A program made the translations under genes and the position numbers. From Thermococcus sp. (lineage in GTDB: Archaea; Methanobacteriota_B; Thermococci; Thermococcales; Thermococcaceae): 9,077 nucleotides of DNA. Location: NCBI GenBank assembly GCA_027062125.1, contig JAMOTW010000139.1:1-9077 (forward strand), written 5' to 3'. The notes under the pieces were generated by a model that made no database searches, was not told the DNA's origin, and saw nothing but the letters and a program-made list of their open reading frames with translations. Positions 1-6,649 of this stretch are shown in pieces. Numbering within the stretch: position 1 is the stretch's first letter; each line of letters opens with the position of its first letter.

Positions 1-1086
1 GAACTCCCCCCCGTCTATTTTGAGAACCGTGTCTATTCCAACAGAGCTCATCCAGGCTATCATGAGGAGAACCGACGCGAGCGCCCAGTCCTCAACCTTT
101 CCTGACGTGAGAATGCCGACGGCACTGGGAAGGATTACGAAGAGCGGAAAGACGAGACCAACGAGGAGGGCGCTCTTTCTGAAGACTATCCTCAGGTCCT
201 TCAGGGCGATCGCCACGATTGGGTGGTGGGTTTTGGCCTTGAAGCGAACGGTTCTGGAGCGGGAAACCTTCGCCCCCTCTTCGAGTCTGCCCCAGAGCCT
301 CTCAAGGATGAACAGGTAGAGAGGAACGAGAACGAGGAGATAGCCGAGGAGAATAATGGAGGAGTGGGATGGATCCGTTATCGAGGCGACGGAGAACGGA
401 TAGGCCAGGGAGTACTTCGAGAAGAAGGGTAGAAGGTCCTCGTAGTGCTCGTTGACGTACTGCTGGAAGTAGTTGAGGGCGTAGAAGATGCCGATGAAGA
501 GGATAACCCCCAGGGTCCTTGCCAGCGTCCTGAGCTTCGAGAACCTGCCGCCAACGCTCGCCGAGCCGAAGAATGTGAAGACGACCAGTCCCAGGACGTG
601 GCCGAGGAAGGCCCCGGTGAGGATCCAGAGCAGGCCGAGCAGGCCGGGGGTTCCGTACTTCGCCACCATCATGATGGCTGCAGGTAGGAGCGCGATGACC
701 GCTGGGACGTTGTCTATAGCAAGGAGAAGGCTGAGGTACTTTGAGCCCGTTCTTATGGGTAGGGGCTTGAGCGGCTCAAAGATTCCCATGGAGGTCGCAT
801 AGGAGGCGTTGACTGTCGTCGTGTAGAGCGCCATTATGAAGGGGAGCAGGGCGTAGGTGGCGAATATCACCGCCGCCCGGGTTTCGTCCTCGGCCCCGGC
901 AATCGACCCCGCCATCATGACGCCAAAGAACAGGAAGGCAACCGACTGAAGGGCCATCCCCCTCTTTATATCGCCCGCGTTCCTGAGCTGCTTCCTGAAC
1001 TTCTCAGGATCAGCCGCTATCTGGGGGTTGCTCTTCAAACGCCGATAGTGGAGCTCCTTGTAGAGGATTCTGACTATCTCGAACAT
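1..1086 (-). CDS. ABC-2 type transporter permease, 3' end beyond window (partial)
   Basis: Multi-pass membrane subunit of an ABC exporter. The reading frame is open for 362 codons from the ATG at 1086 to the left edge, with no stop, so the C-terminal part is missing. It begins MFEIVRILYKELHY, a short cytoplasmic start, then shows several hydrophobic stretches (about residues 49-64, 75-95, 125-165, 180-200, 240-260, 300-320), separated by charged loops. Two loops look like repeated permease signatures: a GIFEPLKPLPI loop near residues 105-115, and the last visible residues, IDGGEF, where ABC-2 permeases often continue into an E-W-LxSLP-like loop. The start lies 10 bp after the stop of the ATPase gene, and GGTGGGG covering that stop serves as ribosome binding site, so the two are surely co-transcribed. 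The substrate cannot be told from sequence. Family assignment rests on topology and on pairing with the ATPase. Confidence 0.82.
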   Translation of the reverse strand, partial: MFEIVRILYKELHYRRLKSNPQIAADPEKFRKQLRNAGDIKRGMALQSVAFLFFGVMMAGSIAGAEDETRAAVIFATYALLPFIMALYTTTVNASYATSMGIFEPLKPLPIRTGSKYLSLLLAIDNVPAVIALLPAAIMMVAKYGTPGLLGLLWILTGAFLGHVLGLVVFTFFGSASVGGRFSKLRTLARTLGVILFIGIFYALNYFQQYVNEHYEDLLPFFSKYSLAYPFSVASITDPSHSSIILLGYLLVLVPLYLFILERLWGRLEEGAKVSRSRTVRFKAKTHHPIVAIALKDLRIVFRKSALLVGLVFPLFVILPSAVGILTSGKVEDWALASVLLMIAWMSSVGIDTVLKIDGGEF

Positions 1087-1096
1087 GCTCCCCCAC

Positions 1097-1858
1097 CTAA
1101 AGGGCATCTTTAAGCGCCCTGACTATTCCAGCCACCTCATCCTGGCTCTCCGTGAGCTTGAGGAAGACGTCCTCAAGGCTCTCCTCGTGGGCGAACTCCT
1201 TGAGCTGCTCCACGGTTCCCTCAGCTATTATCTCTCCGTTGTAGATGACACTAACGCGGTCGCATATCGTCTCTGCCAGCGCCAGAACGTGGGTGGAGAA
1301 GACTATGCTCCTGCCTTCTTCCTTGAACTGGAGTAGGAGTTCCCGCAGGATTCGAGCGCTCTTGGGGTCGAGGCCGTTCATGGCTTCGTCCAGTATGAGA
1401 ACCTTCGGGTCGTGGAGCATGGCGGATATGAGGGAGATTTTCTGTTTGGTTCCGAAGCTCAGGGAACCTATCATCTCGCCGAGGTATTTCTCTATTCCGA
1501 ACGCCCTCACAAAGGTCTCAACCCTCTCCTGGAGCTCTTCCTCCGGGATTCCCCTCACGCTCCCCACGAAGTTGAAGAACTCAACCGGGGTGAGGCTCTC
1601 GTAGAGAACCGGTGTTTCGGGGACGTAGCCAACTATCCTCTTGACCCCCAGAGAATCCCCTGCGACGTCAACGCCGCCAACAACAACGCGCCCGGAGGTG
1701 GGTTTCAGTATTCCGGCCAGAATCTTCATCGTCGTGCTCTTCCCACTCCCGTTCGGCCCGAGGAGGCCGTAAATCTCGCCGTCATCAACACGAAAGCTTA
1801 TTCCATTGACCGCCACAGTGGATCCAAACCTCTTTACGAGGTTCTCGACCTCGATCAT
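1097..1858 (-). CDS. ABC-2 type transporter ATP-binding protein
   Basis: Nucleotide-binding subunit, 253 residues, powering the permease encoded just downstream. Visible motifs are Walker A GPNGSGKST (34-42), the loop VGYVPETPVLYESLT (77-91) where the usual Q-loop glutamine is Glu, signature LSFGTKQK (133-140) in place of LSGGQ, Walker B VLILDEA (153-159), NGLD D-loop (161-164) and switch His190 in STH. The Glu Q-loop and xSFGxKQK signature occur in ATPases paired with ABC-2 exporters, and fit an export rather than sugar-import role. The ATG at 1858 has GGTGG (1863-1867) four bases upstream, and it begins the usual MIEVENLVKRFG A-loop strand. Promoter candidate at 1888-1900. The length is typical for ATPases lacking a C-terminal regulatory domain. 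Substrate unknown; drugs, lipids, peptides and ions are all possible. Confidence 0.93.
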   Translation of the reverse strand: MIEVENLVKRFGSTVAVNGISFRVDDGEIYGLLGPNGSGKSTTMKILAGILKPTSGRVVVGGVDVAGDSLGVKRIVGYVPETPVLYESLTPVEFFNFVGSVRGIPEEELQERVETFVRAFGIEKYLGEMIGSLSFGTKQKISLISAMLHDPKVLILDEAMNGLDPKSARILRELLLQFKEEGRSIVFSTHVLALAETICDRVSVIYNGEIIAEGTVEQLKEFAHEESLEDVFLKLTESQDEVAGIVRALKDAL

Positions 1859-1887
1859 TCTACCACCGGATGTGATAATAATTCGCG

Positions 1888-1900
1888 CTTAATAAATTTT
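1888..1900 (-). promoter_or_regulatory. Putative BRE/TATA for the ABC-2 exporter operon
   Basis: Read on the minus strand this is AAAATTTATTAAG, an A-rich BRE-like start followed by a TTTATTA TATA-like core. Its centre is about 35 bp before the ATPase ATG at 1858. With archaeal initiation about 25 bp downstream of the TATA centre, transcription would start near 1868 and leave a leader of about ten bases carrying the GGTGG site. Inferred from consensus only. Confidence 0.5.
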
Positions 1901-1914
1901 GCCCCCCAGAGAAC

Positions 1915-1927
1915 TCTTCACTGAAGA
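1915..1927. promoter_or_regulatory. Perfect 13-bp palindrome between divergent promoters (candidate operator)
   Basis: TCTTCA-C-TGAAGA is a perfect inverted repeat with six-base arms and a one-base centre. It lies about 15 bp upstream of the minus-strand TATA and just upstream of the plus-strand BRE/TATA. A 7-base direct repeat AACTCTT (1912-1918 and 1928-1934) overlaps it. The position would suit a regulator acting on both divergent genes, but a short palindrome can arise by chance and no known regulator site is recognised. Confidence 0.3.
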
Positions 1928-1941
1928 AACTCTTAAATAAA
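1926..1941 (+). promoter_or_regulatory. Putative BRE/TATA for the lipoprotein gene
   Basis: GAAAC followed by TCTTAAATAAA resembles a Thermococcales BRE plus TATA box. Its centre near 1936 predicts transcription start near 1961, giving a 5' leader of about 65 bases before the ATG at 2027. This is longer than the leaders inferred for the neighbouring genes. No alternative TATA nearer to the start codon looks better. Confidence 0.45.
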
Positions 1942-2014
1942 ATGAAGGACATAATTGGATGAAATACAGACCCTGCATGGGCTTCAATTTCTTTTCTTGC
2001 CCGGGGTTTGGCTC

Positions 2015-2021
2015 GGAGGTG
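2015..2021 (+). promoter_or_regulatory. Ribosome binding site that fixes the lipoprotein start
   Basis: GGAGGTG is a full match to the archaeal anti-Shine-Dalgarno sequence and lies five bases before ATG 2027. It rules out the longer reading frame from the TTG at 1955, whose extra residues would precede, and spoil, the lipoprotein signal peptide. Confidence 0.85.
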
Positions 2022-2026
2022 CCTGT

Positions 2027-4588
2027 ATGAAAAAAACCTCGAGGATTTTGATTTTTCTGCTGGTGAGCACGTTAGTCATCCTCAGCGGGTGCATTGGCAA
2101 CACCCCCTCATCCACTGGCACAAGCCCAACAGCGAGCGAGAATCCAACGAGTAGCGGTGGCGAGACGTCTTCAATGGAAAGCTCACCAAAGGAAACCGGA
2201 ACTGAAACCCAGACCCCAACCGGGACGGTCACAGAGACCGTAACGCAGACCGAAACTCAGACCGAGACCTCAACCGGGACATCAACGTCCACCGAGACCC
2301 CTCCATCAAACGAGGATCTTCAATACGATGAGGACGGCAATGTGGTATGTGAGGGCGACGCCGACCCGGATCTCGGCTGCGAAGCCGGGGAAACCAACGA
2401 GGACGGAACGGGGCCAGGTTTCTCCCTGCCGGATACCCTGATAAACGTCACCCTTGAGCCCGTCATAATACCCATTTACAGGCTCACGGCAAACTTCACA
2501 TACGCCGGACCGATTGGAAGCGACGCCTTCGAGCCGAACGGGGAGAAGATAGAGAAGGTCTCGATCATTACTGCCTCCACGGACCCGGGCAAGAACGTCA
2601 AGTTCACGATAACCTTCGAGAACGAGAGTTTAGCCAACGCCTACGTCCACATCCCCGTCTTCATAGACATGTTTAGCGGCAAAAAGTATTTCTACGAGCC
2701 GACGGTTCTGCGCTTCGATGAGGGCGAGGAGTTCGGGAGAATATGGGAGCTTCACCTTTACTCCACGGGCTTCACCCTCTACGAGCTGACCGGGAACGGC
2801 TCCGTTGAACTTCAGAATGGAAGCGTTCAGCTCGACGGAAGGCGGGTGAGCTTCACCGTCGAGAACTTCTCGGAGATATTCCCTGAGAGAGTTTATCTCA
2901 GAATCTACGGGAGCACGATGACCGATAAAAGCCCCAGTCTCACCTACCCCTACACCGGTAGCTTCGTAATCGAGGCCGGAAGGGGATGGATTGACTACTA
3001 CGCCCCGGCATGGTTTGGCCTTCCGGGTGAAGACGTTGAGCTGTACATGGAGGCGAGGGGATACGACCTGATGATTAAGCTGTACCTCGACGACCGCAAG
3101 TACCGCGACATGATGCCGATGAAGGCCTTCTTCGACAGCAGCGACAGCGGCGAGGCCGACTGGATTGCCTACGTTGACGAGGACTCCTTTAAGTTGAGGG
3201 ACGCGCACGGGAGCGTCTACCGCGAGGGAAAGGTGAGTACATACATCGAAAACGACCGGCACGTCGTCGAGTTCACCATCGAGAACTTTTTCTCCCTCGT
3301 CCCCTGGCGCTACTTCCGCCTCTGGTTCGCGGGCCAGGTTCAGGCCCCCTCACTAAAGCCCCGCTTCCCTGCCCACACCAACATCTGGGTGAACGCCACC
3401 AACGGGCTTAGCATGGACAAGGACGTTGACCGCTACCTCGTCATCGTCGTCGAGGACGTTTACATAAAGGGCAACAAGGACAGCGCGGAGGGCGAGATTC
3501 AGCTCGTCTCGTGGGCCTTCCCGGTTTACTGGGAGCACGAGAACGACCTTGACTGGAAGTACGGGCCGATTTACGCCGTTGGCTATCCAGCAAAGCGCTG
3601 GGTAGAGGCCAATGACCACAGCAGACTGCTCTACCACGACGAGAGGGCGATAAGCGTGAGCTATCCCTTCATCAACGGCTACCCGATTTTTGCCATGCCC
3701 CTCGACGAGGTCAAAAAATACAGGAAAATCTACGTCCACACGGCCGGCTGGGACTTGGACGACCCCGGCGAATACATCACACTCGGGGCCGGCTTTCTGG
3801 TTGACGCCGCCCTGGGCCTCGCCACCGGAGAAATAGGAACGGCCATGAAGTACGGCTACAACGGGGTTATGTTCATCAACCAGCTCGTTACCGGCCAGGG
3901 TGCGGCCGAGTGGTGGGGCTCAACGATAGTCAGGGACCTCGGCGGAGACCCCGATCCGGTCGGCTACAACGGCTACGCGATAGACGCGAACGGCAACTAC
4001 CGCGACGGTGTTCTCGTTGAGGTATGGTCCGCCGACGGCAACATGAGGGTGACCTACCTCGTTCAGGAAGTTGAGGTCCCGAGGACGCTCCGCTACAACA
4101 CGCTCCAGGCTTATCTTGACACCGTCCAGTTCACGAAGGACACCGAACTCGGCGACGAGGAGTACTACCTCTACGCGAGCGGGTTCATCTCCTTCAAGCC
4201 GGAGGAGGTGGCAGATGTGCCCGACATAACGCGGGAGGAAACCACAGCGATGGTCCCGGTTCAGCCGGTCAACCGCTATCCCAAGGGGGGCGTTCTCCCT
4301 GGCAACAGGTTCACCACAAGGCCCCAGATGCTGATTATAGGGCACACGAGGGCGGACGTACCGTTCCTCTACCTCGAATACGACGGCTGGGAAGAGGACG
4401 CTGGAAAGTGGGGCAACGACGACGACCCGATGGGGCAGGTGGCGATAACGCTCCTCCTCGACGACGACTACTTCGACTGGGAGCCGAACTCCGCGATTCC
4501 AACCAAGGAGTGGAGCCTCGAGTTCCCGAGCTGCGGCGTCTCGGGCGGCTGCTCAAAGGCGTGGTTCTGGGTTAGGGTGAAGCCCTGA
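2027..4588 (+). CDS. Large secreted lipoprotein with Thr-x linker and tandem beta-rich domains; function unknown
   Basis: 853 residues, not recognised as a named family. Residues 1-22 form a lipoprotein signal peptide: basic MKKTSR, hydrophobic core, lipobox LSGC with Cys22 as the probable lipid-modified residue. Residues 23-56 are Ser/Thr/Pro-rich, and residues 57-91 have Thr at every second position, typical of a glycosylated surface spacer. An acidic loop follows, DEDGN...DADPDLGC, between Cys108 and Cys118. Residues 185-450 seem to hold two copies of one beta-rich domain (RVSFTVENFSEIFPERVYLR at 273-292; RHVVEFTIENFFSLVPWRYF at 411-430). Residues 464-825 seem to hold two C2-like units with acidic loops (DLDDPGEY, GGDPDPVGY, WGNDDDPMG) and a Gly/Ala-rich hydrophobic insert at 585-625. 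Cys836 and Cys842 may form a C-terminal disulfide. Seven N-x-S/T sequons support an outside location. It is monocistronic and ends 11 bp from the convergent Dph6 gene. No catalytic motif was seen; binding or structural roles at the cell surface are possible. Confidence 0.88.
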   Translation: MKKTSRILIFLLVSTLVILSGCIGNTPSSTGTSPTASENPTSSGGETSSMESSPKETGTETQTPTGTVTETVTQTETQTETSTGTSTSTETPPSNEDLQYDEDGNVVCEGDADPDLGCEAGETNEDGTGPGFSLPDTLINVTLEPVIIPIYRLTANFTYAGPIGSDAFEPNGEKIEKVSIITASTDPGKNVKFTITFENESLANAYVHIPVFIDMFSGKKYFYEPTVLRFDEGEEFGRIWELHLYSTGFTLYELTGNGSVELQNGSVQLDGRRVSFTVENFSEIFPERVYLRIYGSTMTDKSPSLTYPYTGSFVIEAGRGWIDYYAPAWFGLPGEDVELYMEARGYDLMIKLYLDDRKYRDMMPMKAFFDSSDSGEADWIAYVDEDSFKLRDAHGSVYREGKVSTYIENDRHVVEFTIENFFSLVPWRYFRLWFAGQVQAPSLKPRFPAHTNIWVNATNGLSMDKDVDRYLVIVVEDVYIKGNKDSAEGEIQLVSWAFPVYWEHENDLDWKYGPIYAVGYPAKRWVEANDHSRLLYHDERAISVSYPFINGYPIFAMPLDEVKKYRKIYVHTAGWDLDDPGEYITLGAGFLVDAALGLATGEIGTAMKYGYNGVMFINQLVTGQGAAEWWGSTIVRDLGGDPDPVGYNGYAIDANGNYRDGVLVEVWSADGNMRVTYLVQEVEVPRTLRYNTLQAYLDTVQFTKDTELGDEEYYLYASGFISFKPEEVADVPDITREETTAMVPVQPVNRYPKGGVLPGNRFTTRPQMLIIGHTRADVPFLYLEYDGWEEDAGKWGNDDDPMGQVAITLLLDDDYFDWEPNSAIPTKEWSLEFPSCGVSGGCSKAWFWVRVKP
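2195..2299 (+). repeat. Low-complexity coding repeat encoding strictly alternating Thr-x
   Basis: Thirty-five codons encode Thr at every odd residue from 57 to 91, with Glu, Gln, Ser, Gly, Val or Pro between. The DNA has six-base periodicity built on ACC/ACG/ACT followed by GAG, CAG or similar codons, and near-repeats such as CAACCGGGAC (around 2218 and 2271). Codon choice for Thr and Glu varies, so selection on the protein pattern is likelier than very recent replication slippage. Confidence 0.85.
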
Positions 4589-4599
4589 CTGCACACCCT

Positions 4600-5274
4600 C
4601 TACTTTTTCTCAAGATGCGCCCTCTTAACCTCAAGCACTCCCGAATAGTTGCACTCGTTCCACTTCTTCTCGACTTCATCGAAAACTATGCGCGCCCTGA
4701 AGAAGGGCGCATCCCTGACGAAGGTCTCGAACTCACCGCCTTCTCCTGCAACGTGGATTCTGTATTTCTCGTGGAGCCTCACCAGCTCCCCCAGGGCCTT
4801 CTCGTCAATCCTCCTCCCAAGCCATCTCTCATCTAACCCGTAGGCAGCCGTGCCGACCATAACGATGTCGAAGATGCCGATTATCTCGCGCATATACTCG
4901 ATTGGGTCCCTGTGCCAGGCCGGGGCGAAGCTCTCTATGCCGAGCTCTCTCGCGACCCTATCAACCCTCTGTTTCTGGTACTCGCTGGCCAGAGCTCCGG
5001 CAACGACACCGTCTATCCTCAGCCCCTCGAGGACGGCCTTCATGTCCTCTACCTCTTTCTCCTTCTCGCCGCCCGTGAAGCCCTTCACGAGGGGAACCCC
5101 TACCGCCTTCGCCTGGAGCTCGGTGAGGTGGATGTTCGGCACGTGGTACATGTAACTGTCTTCCCTCTCGCTTACCATCGAGACGAGGTACTTGACCTCA
5201 AACCCCTGCTTCAAGGCCCAATAGAGGGCGTAGTTGGAGTCCTTTCCGCCGGAATACAGCACGGCAACTCGCAT
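4600..5274 (-). CDS. dph6: Dph6-like diphthine--ammonia ligase (N-type ATP pyrophosphatase)
   Basis: 224 residues, close to the usual size of the archaeal PP-loop family that performs the ATP-dependent amidation of diphthine to diphthamide on translation elongation factor 2 in the cytoplasm. The ATP-binding PP-loop SGGKDS is at 8-13. Family-typical segments follow: YMYHVPN (41-47), ASEYQKQRV (96-104), PAWHRDP (118-124) and [10 protein letters not shown] (177-186), the last likely lining the substrate site. ATG 5274 is chosen because GGTGA (5280-5284) lies five bases before it. An in-frame GTG at 5283 would add three residues but sits within that site. The gene is convergent with the lipoprotein gene and divergent from the IPCT/DIPPS gene. 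Family membership is confident. The diphthamide reaction is inferred from characterised members, as some archaeal relatives are annotated only as ATP pyrophosphatases. Confidence 0.88.
   Translation of the reverse strand: MRVAVLYSGGKDSNYALYWALKQGFEVKYLVSMVSEREDSYMYHVPNIHLTELQAKAVGVPLVKGFTGGEKEKEVEDMKAVLEGLRIDGVVAGALASEYQKQRVDRVARELGIESFAPAWHRDPIEYMREIIGIFDIVMVGTAAYGLDERWLGRRIDEKALGELVRLHEKYRIHVAGEGGEFETFVRDAPFFRARIVFDEVEKKWNECNYSGVLEVKRAHLEKK
4604..4608 (+). terminator. Possible oligo-T terminator of the lipoprotein gene
   Basis: TTTTT starts 15 bases after the lipoprotein stop codon. Thermococcal RNA polymerase can terminate at T-runs without a strong hairpin. The run lies inside the 3' end of the convergent dph6 gene, so transcripts would overlap slightly. 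A weak AGGG/CCCT hairpin near the stop (4574-4586) adds little. Confidence 0.35.
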
Positions 5275-5279
5275 CTCTC

Positions 5280-5284
5280 TCACC
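5280..5284 (-). promoter_or_regulatory. Ribosome binding site that decides the dph6 start
   Basis: Minus-strand GGTGA lies five bases before ATG 5274. It contains the in-frame GTG at 5283, which therefore is better read as part of the binding site than as the start codon. Confidence 0.7.
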
Positions 5285-5298
5285 CGAAAGCTTCAAAT
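5285..5298 (+). promoter_or_regulatory. Putative BRE/TATA for the IPCT/DIPPS gene
   Basis: CGAAAG followed by CTTCAAAT differs by one base from the strong Thermococcales pattern CGAAAG-CTTTAAAT. It predicts transcription start near 5321 and a leader of about 38 bases before ATG 5360. I saw no clear heat-shock regulator (Phr-like) site, though such control is plausible for this thermoprotectant pathway. Confidence 0.4.
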
Positions 5299-5340
5299 CA
5301 TTGGTCGGATAACCCTCACTGGAGAGTGGCTCGGCGGGGG

Positions 5341-5352
5341 CTTTAAAAAGGT
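5341..5352 (-). promoter_or_regulatory. Putative TATA for dph6
   Basis: On the minus strand this reads CCTTTTTAAAG. It predicts a start near 5320 and a leader of about 46 bases. The plus-strand ribosome binding site of the divergent gene abuts it, so the two promoters would be interleaved within 85 bp. The upstream BRE is not A-rich, which lowers confidence. Confidence 0.3.
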
Positions 5353-5354
5353 GA
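5350..5354 (+). promoter_or_regulatory. Ribosome binding site that decides the IPCT/DIPPS start
   Basis: GGTGA lies five bases before ATG 5360. The other in-frame candidates, GTG 5351 and ATG 5354, overlap this site and are less likely. Confidence 0.65.
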
Positions 5355-5359
5355 TGCCA

Positions 5360-6649
5360 ATGGTCCCAAAAACGGCGGTGATTTTAGCGGCAGGCCTCGG
5401 AACGAGAATGGGAGAGAAGCCCAAGGGGCTCGTTAAGGTAGCAGGAAGGGAGATTCTGTATCGGACGATGCATCTCCTTCAGAAGAACGGCGTCAAAAGG
5501 TTCATAATAGTCACCAACGACCGCTACGCCCCGCTCTACTGGGAGTTCATCGAGGGGCACGGTTTTCCTGCCGAGATTGTTATCAACCCCGAGCCCGAGA
5601 AGGGCAACGGGCACTCCCTCCACCTCGCGAAGGCAAGGGTCTCCGGGAAGTTCGTCCTGGTGATGAGCGACCACGTTTACGGCGAGGAATTCATCCGGGA
5701 AGCCCTGAGGGGAAACGGCCTTATAGCGGACAGGAAACCGAGATGGGCGGACGTGGGCGAGGCGACTAAGGTGAGGGTCAGAAACGGCAGGGTCGAGGGG
5801 ATAGGAAAATCACTCGACGAGTGGGATGCGGTCGATACGGGCTTCTTCCTCCTCGATGAGGGAATCTTCAAGGTAACAGAGGCACTGGAGAGGGAGAGAG
5901 AAGGGGACTATCCCATGAGCGAGGTCGTGAAGAGGGCTAAGCTTGAGGTTACCTTCCTCGACGGCCTCCCCTGGATCGATGTTGATACCCCTTCGGACCT
6001 GAAGAGAGCCAGAAGGATGCTCGTCAAGACCGCGGTGAAGGGAACGGGCGACGGGTTCATCAGCAGACATCTCAACAGGAAGGTTTCAACCGAGATAAGC
6101 TACCTCCTCGCCGAGAAGGCCACCCCGAACCAAATGACTGTCGTTACATTTGTCCTCGGAGTGATTTCGGCCTTTCTGACGCTCTTCAGCCTTCCCTTAG
6201 CCGGAATACTGTATCAGATTAGCTCAATCCTCGACGGCGTTGACGGCGAGCTGGCGAGGGTTCAGATGAGGACGAGCAGGTTCGGGGGCTACATTGACTC
6301 CCTTCTCGACCGCTACGTTGACGGCGCATTTTTGGCCCTCCTTGCTTACTCAACCCTCAGGGAGCCCCTCTGGTACCTCATTGCACTCCTTGCACTCCTC
6401 GGCTCGGTGATGGTGAGCTACTCGACCGAGAGGTTCAAGGCTGCTTATGGAAAGGACGCATACAGCTCGATTCCGGCTCTCAGAAAGCTCCCTGGTAAAC
6501 GGGACGAGAGAATCTTTCTGACGATGCTCTTCCTCCTGTATCCAGTCGAGACTTCGGTTAAAGCGCTCTTCCTCCTTCTCGCCATAATCACTAACCTGCG
6601 GGTGGTAATGACGGCGTGGCTGGTGGGAAACGAATCAGCTGACCTTTAA
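5360..6649 (+). CDS. Bifunctional CTP:inositol-1-phosphate cytidylyltransferase / di-myo-inositol-phosphate phosphate synthase
   Basis: 429 residues, a fusion of two activities for making di-myo-inositol phosphate, a compatible solute of hyperthermophiles. The soluble N-terminal half (about 1-225) is a nucleotidyltransferase: LAAGLGTRMG (9-18), KPKGLVKVAGREILYRT (20-36), and MSDHVYG (102-108) with the probable metal ligand Asp104. It would activate inositol 1-phosphate to CDP-inositol. The membrane half (about 230-429) has the complete CDP-alcohol phosphatidyltransferase motif D-x2-D-G-x2-A-R-x8-G-x3-D-x3-D: Asp292, Asp295, Gly296, Ala299, Arg300, Gly309, Asp313, Asp317. Hydrophobic segments lie near 258-283, 322-352 and 385-412. 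It would join CDP-inositol to inositol phosphate. A phosphatase and inositol-1-phosphate synthase, also needed, are not in this window. The 3' end overlaps the convergent propeller gene by 15 bp. A two-domain phospholipid head-group enzyme is the alternative, but this fusion and context fit IPCT/DIPPS well. Confidence 0.9.
   Translation: MVPKTAVILAAGLGTRMGEKPKGLVKVAGREILYRTMHLLQKNGVKRFIIVTNDRYAPLYWEFIEGHGFPAEIVINPEPEKGNGHSLHLAKARVSGKFVLVMSDHVYGEEFIREALRGNGLIADRKPRWADVGEATKVRVRNGRVEGIGKSLDEWDAVDTGFFLLDEGIFKVTEALEREREGDYPMSEVVKRAKLEVTFLDGLPWIDVDTPSDLKRARRMLVKTAVKGTGDGFISRHLNRKVSTEISYLLAEKATPNQMTVVTFVLGVISAFLTLFSLPLAGILYQISSILDGVDGELARVQMRTSRFGGYIDSLLDRYVDGAFLALLAYSTLREPLWYLIALLALLGSVMVSYSTERFKAAYGKDAYSSIPALRKLPGKRDERIFLTMLFLLYPVETSVKALFLLLAIITNLRVVMTAWLVGNESADL

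Noticed and set aside
133..164. Possible split or frameshifted gene at the left edge, since no listed reading frame covers 1-1086 on the minus strand
   Set aside because: Direct translation from ATG 1086 is open to base 1 without a stop. The gene is merely cut by the window edge, not broken.
445..802. Plus-strand reading frames opposite the exporter permease
   Set aside because: Their residue content is that of antisense shadows (many Glu, Arg, Pro, Ala), and the minus strand has a continuous, well-formed membrane protein with ribosome binding site.
1955..2026. N-terminal extension of the lipoprotein from TTG 1955
   Set aside because: It lacks a ribosome binding site and would bury the signal peptide. 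GGAGGTG before ATG 2027 gives a perfect lipoprotein start.
2630..4556. Long minus-strand reading frames opposite the lipoprotein gene
   Set aside because: They are antisense shadows in GC-rich DNA. They lack ribosome binding sites and recognisable motifs, while the plus strand is a single coherent exported protein.
4574..4586. AGGG-TGAAG-CCCT hairpin at the lipoprotein stop codon
   Set aside because: The stem is only four pairs and lies before the stop; it is not adjacent to the T-run at 4604, so it is not a convincing terminator.
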